Origin: Planctomycetaceae bacterium
Lineage (GTDB): Bacteria > Planctomycetota > Planctomycetia > Pirellulales > Thermoguttaceae
Assembly (NCBI GenBank): GCA_009783865.1
Contig: WRCR01000252.1
Location: forward strand, 1-6,211
Direction of reading: 5' to 3'
DNA length: 6,211 nucleotides
Below, piece after piece: positions 1 to 6,211 of this stretch; position 1 is the stretch's first letter; each line of letters begins with the position of its first letter. Under the pieces are notes generated by a model. The model did not search any database. It saw only the letters and a list, made by a program, of their open reading frames with translations, and was not told the origin of the DNA. A program made the translations under genes and the position numbers.

Positions 1-3000
1 CCAACCGCCGAAATGCTTGAGCAGGTCTCACGACTCAAAGCGAAGGGTTTCACGCTCATCGATTATCACATTCATCTGCGCGGCGGAATGACAGCCGAAA
101 AGGCGTTTGATTGGGAAAAGAAAACCGGTGTTATCAGCGGTGTTCTCGAAAATCACGGAAGAGCATGGCCGCTCTCCGACAACGAAAAACTTGCGGCGTT
201 CATCAAAGATGCCCGCCGTTTTCCGGTTCTCGTCGGAATTCAAGTCAACGACCGCGATTGGTACAAAACCATCACGCCGGAACTGCGGAAACAGTTGGAT
301 TACATTCTTGCCGATACAATGATAATGAACGACAAGAACGGCAAAGCGCAAAAACTTTGGCTAGAAAACGAATACACGATAGACAACTCCGATGAATGGC
401 TGGAACAGTATTATCAGCATTGTATGACGGTTGTCAGCGAACCGATAACGGTGCTGGCGAATCCGACTTGGTTGCCGCCGAGAATGGAAAAGCACTACGC
501 TCAAATTTGGACACCAGAACGAATGGAGCGGTTCATCGATGCGGCAGTAAAGAACAGCGTTGCGCTGGAAATTCAATCGCCGTCTGAATATCCCAAGCCG
601 GAGTTTATCAAGTTAGCGTTGAAAAAAGGAGCGAAGTTAACCGTCGGACGAAACAATCACGCAGATAAGCCCGACGAGTTGAAACGTTCTCTAACGCTGC
701 TTGAAGAACTTGCCGTCAAGCCGGAAAATATGCTGGTGTTGAAGAGTTCAAATGTTCTTTCGCCGGTGAATTCAAAACTTAATCAAATCAAAAACCCTTC
801 GCTTGACGAGTTGCGCAAGAACTTTGCGAAACCGAATCGGGATTACAGCACCGGTCCGCTTTGGACTTGGAACGATTTGCTAACCGAGGAGCAAATCCGC
901 TCTACACTTCGGGATTTAGCGGCGCAAAACGTCAAACAGGTCTGGGTGCATCCGCGCCCGGGCTTGATGACCCCGTATCTTTCCGACGATTGGTTTCGGA
1001 TGTGGAAAGCGTCTCTTGACGAAGCCGAAAAACTCGACATGAACGTTTGGATTTACGATGAGAACTCGTATCCCAGCGGTTTCGCCGGCGGCTTTGTACC
1101 GGAAGCACTGCCCGACAGCCGCGGTATGGGATTGAAGTTCGAGGAAGTCAATAAACTCGATGCCATCGACGAGAATGTTTGGTACGTCTTCGATGCCGCG
1201 CTCAAAAACATTACCGAAACGGCAAAGAAAGACGGAAAACTTCCGCCGCTGGAAAATAATCAGAAGTATCTTATCGGCAAAGTCCAATACACGCCGATCG
1301 GCGGCTGGTTCGGAGGAAAATGGTACGTTGACCTCTTGAAAAAAGGCGTTACGGAAAAATTCATTGAAATAACTCTCGATGCTTACAAGCGGGAAATCGG
1401 CGAACACTTCGGCAAACGGGTACCGGGTGTCTTCACGGACGAACCGCATCCAGCTGGAAGTTATGTCGGAACTTGGGTTTCGTGGAACGATGAAATTCCG
1501 AAACTCTTCGAGGAAAAATTCGGGTATTCGCTCATCGACAATCTTCCGTCGCTGCATAAACCGGTCGGCGATTGGAAAAAGGTGCGGCATAATTATCACG
1601 CCTTGATTCTCAAACTTTTCGTAGAACGCTGGGCAAGACCTAACTTTGAATGGTGCGAAGCAAACAACCTCGAATGGACAGGACACTATTGGGAACATGG
1701 GTGGCCCGGCACTTCACACGGACCGGACAACATGGCGATGTACATTTGGCATCAACGTCCTTCGATTGACTTGTTGATGAACACGTACAACGACAACAGT
1801 GCCAATGCCCAATTCGGTAACGTCCGCAGCGGCAAGGAGTTAGCATCGATTGCCAATCAGATGGGATATTCCCGGACGCTTTCCGAAAATTACGGTGCAG
1901 GCGGCTGGGACTTGCGCTTTGAAGATATGAAACGGCTCGGCGATTGGTCTTACGCTCTCGGTGTTAATACCACGAATGAGCATCTTTCTTACGTTACCAT
2001 CAGAGGTGCCCGCAAGCGCGACCATCCGCAGTCGTTTTCGTATCACGCTTCGTGGTTTGAGAACTATCAAGTACTTGCCGATTACTTCACGCGGCTGTCA
2101 TATATGCTGTCGCAAGGTCGGCAAGTCAACCGCATCGTTGTGCTTGAACCGACCACAACGGCGTGGATGTATCAGGGAACACCGGAACTCGGCAGCATCG
2201 GTAAGTCGTTCACTGATTTGGTCAATGCACTGGAACAGAATCAGGTCGAATACGATTTGGCAAGCGAAGACACGATAGCCCGCTTCGGTAAAGTTGACAG
2301 CAGAACGTTTTCCATCAATCTCGGCAAGTACGACTTGGTGATTTTGCCGCCGTATATGGAAAACCTGAATCGCCGCACACTGGAATTGCTGTCTCAATAC
2401 GCAATGAACGGCGGTAAATTGCTATGTGCCGGTGAGTTTCCGACCCGTTGCGACGGTGCTTCGCCCGGCGATGCCGAAGCAAGATTGCTGCGATTGCTCA
2501 TCACTTTGCCGTCTTCGGAAAAAGTCACGCAGGAAACCGCCGTGACCATTGCGAAAAAGCGGACCGCCGACACAGGACTTTCGATTACAGTGCCGGAAGG
2601 AACACGAAGCATCTTTCATCACCGTCGGACTTTGCCGGACTGCGAAATTGTTTTTATCTGTAATGCTGACCAAGAGAAAACGGTCAATGTGTTCGTTGAA
2701 TTTCCAAAGGGAAAATATCCTACGGCTTTGGGATTAGATACCGGTAAAGAAGGTTATATTCAAAAGGCATACTCTATGAAATTTAATATGCTTCCCAGCA
2801 GTAGTTGTCTGTTCCTGCTTTCGGATAAGATAATATCAGATGCAAATACCTTCGTTGGAGGAGTGGAAATCAGTGTTGTGAAGGGTTCCGAAACAACCAT
2901 CAAACGTCTCGACTCCAATGTGTTGACGCTGGATTATGTTGACATGAAAGTCGGCAATGAAGAAAAGAAAGACGTTTACACTTATCAAGCCGATAAATGG

Positions 3001-4503
3001 ATTTGGCAAAAGAACGGCTTCGGAAAGAATCCGTTTGACAACGAAGTGCAATTCAAAGACGGGTTGATTACAAAGACCTTTCCAGCGGACAGCGGCTTTT
3101 CGGCAACCTACCGGTTTACGCTTGAAGGATTCGGCGACACAGTCGCCAGCTCTTTTGCCTTCGTCATTGAACGCCCTGATTTATACAAGGTTTCCTGCAA
3201 CGGCAAGCCGCTGGCAACGCCGGAAAACACCGGCGGACAAACACCGGAGTTTAAGGAGTGGTATCTCGATAAATCCTTCGGTAAATTCGACATTTCTGAG
3301 GCGGTCAAGAATGGCGATAACGAAATAACGCTCACGGCAAATCCGCTGACCGTTTGGACGGCACTCGAACCGGCGTATCTGCTCGGCGATTTTTCGCTGC
3401 GCAGTGCCGACAAGGGTTTCGTCGTCATTCCGCCGGTGCCGCTTCAACTGCGCACACCGGAACCGAAGGAAAAAGTCATCGCCCATAATCAGGAACTGGA
3501 ACGTGTTTCCTGGCTGACAAAAGGCATCGGTTTTAGCGGCAGTGATGTGAACAGCGGAGACGCTGCACCGTTTCTGATGTTCGACCTTGGCAAGAAATAT
3601 GACCTTGCGGAAATCAAAGTGTGGAATTACAACGAAGTTAACCTGACTAAACGCGGTGTCAAAGAATTATTCATTGCCGCCGCATTACCCGCAGAAGATA
3701 AGCGGCTTCCGGTAAAACCGTCAATGAGCGGTAATGTTGCGGATACTCCATATTTCGTCGCAGTGTCGCTCACGGAAGGTTCTTCCAAGGGTCCGCAGAC
3801 CATTTCGCTTGCCGACAAGGACTTTACTGCTGTCCAAATGGTGGCTTTCACAGTCAAGTCCAATCACAACGGCGTTAGATATCCGGTTGCCGCAAGCGAT
3901 TTGGAGAAGATGAAAAGTCAGGACAACGGTTTTGTCGGTTTGGCTGAAGTCCGATTTATAGCGAAAGACGGTTCAACTATTGACGGCGTAAAGATTCATA
4001 AAAAGTCAAGTGAACTTGTGACCGGCAGCCATGATCGGAGAGCGGCTTATATCCTCGACGGCAGCGGACTTGAATCACCGGAACAGCAGCAGGGCTGGCA
4101 TGAACAGGGTCTGCCGTTCTATGCTGGTAAGGTTGCGTATTCACGGAGTTTCGACATCGACAAGGTTGAAGGAAAATACACGGTGAAGTTGCCGAACAGT
4201 CCGGTTGAATGGTACGGTGCAACGGCAAAGATTATCGTCAACGGCAACGATGCCAGTTCGGTTGTCAGCGCGCTATGGCAGGTTGATGTGACGAAGTTCA
4301 TCAAGGCGGGTAAGAATGAAGTATCCGTTGTAATTTATGGTACGCCGAAGAACTTGTTGGGACCACATCACGCCGGCAAATTGCGCGGCAGTGCGTGGCC
4401 CAGTGCGTTCCATCGCGCGCCGGAACATCAGCCCGCGGGCAGTTCTTACGATGTCATCGGATACGGACTGTTCGGACCGTTTGAATTGGAATGTTTGCGT
4501 TGA
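1..4503 (+). CDS. Multidomain PHP-like / GH106-like (alpha-L-rhamnosidase-like) glycoside hydrolase, 5' partial
   Basis: This probably secreted enzyme likely removes terminal sugars (rhamnose or a related deoxysugar) from complex glycans. Residues are counted from the first in-window ATG at 13. That ATG has no Shine-Dalgarno and the frame is open to base 1, so the true start and any signal peptide probably lie upstream. Residues 1-250 are PHP-like: DYHIHL (His19, His21), ENHG (His48), ANPTWLP (150-155) and GRNNHAD (212-218). Residues ~265-830 match GH106-like proteins: WTWNDLLTEEQ, HPRPGLMTPYL, YDENSYPSGFAGG (Asp349, Glu350), FTDEPHP (Asp476, Glu477), SENYGAGGWDL (Glu625) and TNEHLSY (Glu656). 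These acidic residues are candidate catalytic or metal ligands by motif only. The C-terminal third is beta-sandwich modules, ending with LPFYAG (1367-1372) and GTPKNLLGPHH (from 1443). At about 1,500 aa it is longer than typical GH106-like proteins because of the N-terminal domain and a C-terminal insert. Family is fairly sure; substrate is not known. The downstream feo genes have their own promoter. Confidence 0.88.
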   Translation, partial: PTAEMLEQVSRLKAKGFTLIDYHIHLRGGMTAEKAFDWEKKTGVISGVLENHGRAWPLSDNEKLAAFIKDARRFPVLVGIQVNDRDWYKTITPELRKQLDYILADTMIMNDKNGKAQKLWLENEYTIDNSDEWLEQYYQHCMTVVSEPITVLANPTWLPPRMEKHYAQIWTPERMERFIDAAVKNSVALEIQSPSEYPKPEFIKLALKKGAKLTVGRNNHADKPDELKRSLTLLEELAVKPENMLVLKSSNVLSPVNSKLNQIKNPSLDELRKNFAKPNRDYSTGPLWTWNDLLTEEQIRSTLRDLAAQNVKQVWVHPRPGLMTPYLSDDWFRMWKASLDEAEKLDMNVWIYDENSYPSGFAGGFVPEALPDSRGMGLKFEEVNKLDAIDENVWYVFDAALKNITETAKKDGKLPPLENNQKYLIGKVQYTPIGGWFGGKWYVDLLKKGVTEKFIEITLDAYKREIGEHFGKRVPGVFTDEPHPAGSYVGTWVSWNDEIPKLFEEKFGYSLIDNLPSLHKPVGDWKKVRHNYHALILKLFVERWARPNFEWCEANNLEWTGHYWEHGWPGTSHGPDNMAMYIWHQRPSIDLLMNTYNDNSANAQFGNVRSGKELASIANQMGYSRTLSENYGAGGWDLRFEDMKRLGDWSYALGVNTTNEHLSYVTIRGARKRDHPQSFSYHASWFENYQVLADYFTRLSYMLSQGRQVNRIVVLEPTTTAWMYQGTPELGSIGKSFTDLVNALEQNQVEYDLASEDTIARFGKVDSRTFSINLGKYDLVILPPYMENLNRRTLELLSQYAMNGGKLLCAGEFPTRCDGASPGDAEARLLRLLITLPSSEKVTQETAVTIAKKRTADTGLSITVPEGTRSIFHHRRTLPDCEIVFICNADQEKTVNVFVEFPKGKYPTALGLDTGKEGYIQKAYSMKFNMLPSSSCLFLLSDKIISDANTFVGGVEISVVKGSETTIKRLDSNVLTLDYVDMKVGNEEKKDVYTYQADKWIWQKNGFGKNPFDNEVQFKDGLITKTFPADSGFSATYRFTLEGFGDTVASSFAFVIERPDLYKVSCNGKPLATPENTGGQTPEFKEWYLDKSFGKFDISEAVKNGDNEITLTANPLTVWTALEPAYLLGDFSLRSADKGFVVIPPVPLQLRTPEPKEKVIAHNQELERVSWLTKGIGFSGSDVNSGDAAPFLMFDLGKKYDLAEIKVWNYNEVNLTKRGVKELFIAAALPAEDKRLPVKPSMSGNVADTPYFVAVSLTEGSSKGPQTISLADKDFTAVQMVAFTVKSNHNGVRYPVAASDLEKMKSQDNGFVGLAEVRFIAKDGSTIDGVKIHKKSSELVTGSHDRRAAYILDGSGLESPEQQQGWHEQGLPFYAGKVAYSRSFDIDKVEGKYTVKLPNSPVEWYGATAKIIVNGNDASSVVSALWQVDVTKFIKAGKNEVSVVIYGTPKNLLGPHHAGKLRGSAWPSAFHRAPEHQPAGSSYDVIGYGLFGPFELECLR
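13..765 (+). other. PHP-like N-terminal domain of the large hydrolase
   Basis: Residues 1-250 resemble the PHP (polymerase and histidinol phosphatase) fold, a metal-dependent phosphoesterase barrel. The HxH signature is present near the start (His19, His21), as are His48 and His216. The usual HP and GSDAH motifs are replaced by NP (150-151) and GRNNH (212-216). From memory, stand-alone planctomycete PHP-like proteins also have NPTFLP and GTNN at these places, so this looks like a subfamily trait rather than decay. Whether it still binds metal is unknown. No linker of low complexity separates it from the hydrolase part. Confidence 0.6.
3440..4020 (+). other. Discoidin (F5/8 type C)-like module inserted in the C-terminal beta-sandwich region
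   Basis: Residues about 1143-1336 contain FLMFDLGKKYDLAEIKVWNY (~1187-1206), the pattern of a carbohydrate-binding discoidin/CBM32-like fold (hydrophobic strand, DLG, then a strand with I-V-W). GVKELFIAAA and a closing VRFIAKDG strand follow. On either side are sequences that in other GH106-like proteins are near neighbours: the EPAYLLGDF segment before, and the GWHEQGLPFYAG segment after. The module therefore seems to have been inserted, and may help bind the glycan. Boundaries are approximate. Confidence 0.45.
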
Positions 4504-4509
4504 GGATAC

Positions 4510-4537
4510 TTGACAACATTCCCAAATGTATTAGAAT
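4510..4537 (+). promoter_or_regulatory. Sigma70-type promoter of the feoAB operon
   Basis: A perfect -35 hexamer TTGACA (4510-4515) is followed after 16 bp by TAGAAT (4532-4537), 5 of 6 matches to TATAAT. It lies in the only intergenic gap, reads toward feoA, and predicts a transcription start near 4543-4545 with a leader of about 45 nt. It begins 7 bp past the stop of the large hydrolase gene, so feo can be expressed independently of it. No transcript data are available from sequence alone. Confidence 0.65.
4516..4529. promoter_or_regulatory. Dyad ACATT-CCCA-AATGT in the promoter spacer (possible operator)
   Basis: Perfect 5-bp inverted repeat around 4 bp, lying wholly between the -35 and -10 boxes of the feo promoter. 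A protein bound here would block RNA polymerase. The related ACAATGT and ACATTGT sites downstream share the same ACA/TGT ends, which suggests one repressor. The regulator is not identified. Confidence 0.4.
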
Positions 4538-4545
4538 TATTACAA
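4531..4545. promoter_or_regulatory. Weak Fur-box-like sequence over the -10 element
   Basis: The 15 bases TTAGAATTATTACAA agree with the 7-1-7 Fur consensus TGATAATnATTATCA at 10 of 14 positions and overlap the -10 box of the feo promoter. Fur repression of feo in iron-replete cells is well known in other bacteria. The match is imperfect and the region is AT-rich, so chance similarity is quite possible. Confidence 0.25.
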
Positions 4546-4577
4546 TGTTTGATAGTTAAAACTTTTTACATTGTAAT
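4539..4577. repeat. 10-bp perfect inverted repeat ATTACAATGT / ACATTGTAAT (possible paired operator)
   Basis: The arms are 4539-4548 and 4568-4577, separated by 19 bp. Each arm contains a short palindrome of its own (ACAATGT, ACATTGT), with centres 26 bp apart. The predicted transcription start falls inside the left arm, so an RNA hairpin would lose half its stem; a DNA operator is the better reading. The right arm ends 11 bp before the feoA ATG. As a terminator for the upstream gene it is weak, with only two G/C pairs per arm. Confidence 0.5.
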
Positions 4578-4588
4578 GATTTTGTGAA

Positions 4589-4861
4589 ATGATTGCCGTT
4601 TCCGCTATTGAAAAAGGTTTCCGTTCTGCACAGACGGATTATCTGCTCCGTTTTCCGACCGGCGCAAACGGCACCATTGTCGATATGAATACCGAGCCGG
4701 AACTGCTCGGACGCTTAATGGGAATGGGATTGTTCTCCGGTACCCGCTTCCGATTATTGCAAGGCGGCAATTCACAGCGCAAACCGCTGCTGCTCGCAGT
4801 CGGCGAAACCCGAATCGCTCTCGGACCCGAAATTGCCGAAACAATTCTTGTCGAAAAATGA
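4589..4861 (+). CDS. feoA: FeoA, ferrous iron transport accessory protein
   Basis: Small cytosolic SH3-like protein that partners FeoB in Fe(II) uptake and is needed for full transport activity in the species studied. The 90-aa product is close to the usual 75-85 aa. Family features are GANGTIVDM (25-33), a helix with LGRLMGMGLFSGTRFRLLQGG-type layout (40-60; canonical proteins have LxxLGLxPGTxVxV), and the closing strand ETRIALGPEIAETILVE (73-89), where most FeoA proteins have GTRxALRxExAxxIxV. The start is fixed: an in-frame TGA sits at 4577-4579, and ATG 4589 is the first start after it. There is no clear Shine-Dalgarno upstream. It ends 3 bp before feoB, so the two are cotranscribed and probably translationally coupled. 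The promoter and dyads immediately upstream are likely its control region. Confidence 0.93.
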   Translation: MIAVSAIEKGFRSAQTDYLLRFPTGANGTIVDMNTEPELLGRLMGMGLFSGTRFRLLQGGNSQRKPLLLAVGETRIALGPEIAETILVEK

Positions 4862-4864
4862 GCG

Positions 4865-6211
4865 ATGCACGAACACGATGAAATACTTGTCGCTCTGGTC
4901 GGGCAGCCGAATTCGGGAAAGTCAACCGTCTTTAATTACTTGACCGGCTTGCATCAATCGGTTGCAAACTCTCCGGGCGTAACGGTTACGAAAAAGTCTG
5001 GACATTATCACGAGCAGCACCGCCGCATTGAAGTCGTTGATTTGCCCGGCACTTACAGTTTGACTTCTTACAGTCAGGAAGAACGAGTTACGCGAAACTT
5101 TCTGCTGCTGGAACGCCCCGAAGTTGTAGTTGCGGTTGCCGATGCCGCTAATCTGCGCCGTCATCTTTACTTCATTTTTCAACTTCTCGAATTGCGAATT
5201 CCCGTTGTCGTTTGTCTCAACATGGTCGATTTGGCGCACCGGCGCGGAATGGACATCAACATTGAAAAACTACAAGCAGTGTTGAACTGTCCGGTTATTC
5301 CAACTAATGCCCGTGCAGGTGAAGGACTCGAAGAACTCCGAAAAACAATCAGCGAGGTCTCATCGATGCACGCTCATGAACCCTCACGCTGGAAAATTGA
5401 TTACGGGCAACTCGAACCGGTACTCAACGAAATTGAAAGCCGATTGTCCGAAAAAACATCGCTGACGCAGGATTTTGATTCCCGCTGGCTTGCCGTGAAA
5501 CTTCTCGAAAATGACCGCGAAGCAAGACGGATAGTGCAGCACCATATTCATGAGGGCGATTGGGAATCGCTGCTCAAACCGTGTTTGAAACAAGTTGAAA
5601 AGTACGAAGCCGAAACCGGTTCTTCGGCAAGGAAAACCATTTCCGCCGTTAGAAACGCGCTTGCCGAAACGATTGAAAACGATGTCGTTTCTCGTCCGAT
5701 AGTACAGAAACGCAATACGGACTTGATTGACCGGTTTTTGTGTCATTCGTTTTTCGGTGTTGTTTTTGCCGCGCTTGCAATGTTTTTAATTTTTGAATTA
5801 GCGTTTCACGTTTCCGGTGCCTGGACTTGGATTCCATTCTGGAACAGCGAAGGGCAGTTCGAATTCATAACGCCGATTGCGGTATTCGAGACGATGTTTG
5901 ACGTGTACATTCCGGCGTTGTTTGACTTGCTCCGCATACCGGACGGTGCTTTTCATTCGCTTGTTTATGACGGCATCATTACCGGTGTCGGCGGCGTACT
6001 TGTTTTTGCGCCGGTGATTTTCTTCATCTTTCTGTTTATTTCTGCGCTGGAACAAAGCGGTTATATGCCGCGAGTTGTCGTAGTGCTTGACCGGCTCATG
6101 CGGTTCTTCGGTTTGCACGGGCAAAGCGTTCTGCCGATGATACTTGCGGGCGGCATAGTCGGCGGCTGTGCGGTTCCTGCGATTCTTGCAACGAGAGCAA
6201 TGCGGGGACAG
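4865..6211 (+). CDS. feoB: FeoB, ferrous iron transporter, 3' partial
   Basis: Inner-membrane Fe(II) uptake permease with an N-terminal cytosolic G-protein domain. The visible 449 codons carry G1 GQPNSGKST (13-21), G2 Thr40 in NSPGVTV, G3 DLPG (59-62), G4 NMVD (119-122) and a G5-like TNA (147-149). A helical GDI-type spacer follows (~170-285), then the membrane part: first segment about 297-316, then GVGGVLVFAP (374-383) and EQSGYMPR (396-403). The conserved core Cys is Cys435 in GGCAVPAI. The frame runs off the right edge; FeoB is usually 600-800 aa, so about a third to nearly half is missing. ATG 4865 is preferred because it is 3 bp after the feoA stop and places the G1 motif at the usual distance. 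No Shine-Dalgarno is visible, which suggests coupling to feoA. Family is certain; the NSPG variant (many have NWPG) is noted. Confidence 0.97.
   Translation, partial: MHEHDEILVALVGQPNSGKSTVFNYLTGLHQSVANSPGVTVTKKSGHYHEQHRRIEVVDLPGTYSLTSYSQEERVTRNFLLLERPEVVVAVADAANLRRHLYFIFQLLELRIPVVVCLNMVDLAHRRGMDINIEKLQAVLNCPVIPTNARAGEGLEELRKTISEVSSMHAHEPSRWKIDYGQLEPVLNEIESRLSEKTSLTQDFDSRWLAVKLLENDREARRIVQHHIHEGDWESLLKPCLKQVEKYEAETGSSARKTISAVRNALAETIENDVVSRPIVQKRNTDLIDRFLCHSFFGVVFAALAMFLIFELAFHVSGAWTWIPFWNSEGQFEFITPIAVFETMFDVYIPALFDLLRIPDGAFHSLVYDGIITGVGGVLVFAPVIFFIFLFISALEQSGYMPRVVVVLDRLMRFFGLHGQSVLPMILAGGIVGGCAVPAILATRAMRGQ

Noticed and set aside
916..1698. 260-codon open frame on the - strand
   Set aside because: It lies wholly inside the GH106-like coding region, shows no family motif, and is an antisense shadow of codon bias in the real gene.
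4539..4580. Inverted repeat as a rho-independent terminator of the hydrolase gene
   Set aside because: The stem is AT-rich with a 19-nt loop and is not followed by a proper T run; the operator reading fits better.
4504..4588. Riboswitch or small RNA in the feo leader
   Set aside because: The leader predicted from the promoter is only about 45 nt and shows no recognised aptamer; the dyads are better read as DNA sites.
4858..4881. ATG overlapping the feoA stop (ATGA) as the feoB start
   Set aside because: That frame reaches TGA after seven codons; the feoB frame starts at ATG 4865.
5798..6124. 108-codon open frame on the - strand opposite feoB
   Set aside because: It lies opposite the FeoB membrane region, is rich in Arg/Lys/Asn without any domain, and is explained as an antisense shadow.

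Overview
The window holds one very large glycan-degradation gene followed by the start of a ferrous-iron uptake operon, all on the + strand. Nothing in it is a phage, transposon, RNA gene or CRISPR array. Roughly even base composition, poor Shine-Dalgarno sequences and the two protein families in the large gene (a PHP-like domain and a GH106-like glycoside hydrolase) suggest a bacterium of the Planctomycetes/Verrucomicrobia/Lentisphaerae group. Gut, rumen or sediment members carry many such secreted hydrolases. This assignment is inferred from protein style only; no marker gene is present.

Region 1 (1-4503) is a single open frame of about 1,500 codons, still open at the left edge. Its first ~250 residues look like a PHP-like metal-dependent hydrolase domain. 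From about residue 265 it becomes a GH106-like (alpha-L-rhamnosidase-like) catalytic region, followed by C-terminal beta-sandwich modules. A discoidin-like module appears to be inserted between two halves of the usual C-terminal part. The N-terminus, and any export signal, lie outside the window.

Region 2 (4504-4588) is an 85-bp AT-rich intergenic gap. It carries a very good sigma70-type promoter (TTGACA, 16 bp, TAGAAT) and several ACA/TGT dyads, one inside the promoter spacer and two downstream. This looks like the control region of the feo operon, with an operator array for a repressor.

Region 3 (4589-6211) holds feoA (complete, 90 aa) and feoB (5' 449 codons, cut by the right edge), 3 bp apart. 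FeoB is the inner-membrane Fe(II) transporter with a cytosolic GTPase domain; FeoA is its small SH3-like cytosolic partner. The large hydrolase and feo seem functionally unrelated neighbours in separate transcription units.

Points of most interest are the PHP-like/GH106-like fusion, the dyad array over the feo promoter, and a variant core motif in FeoB.
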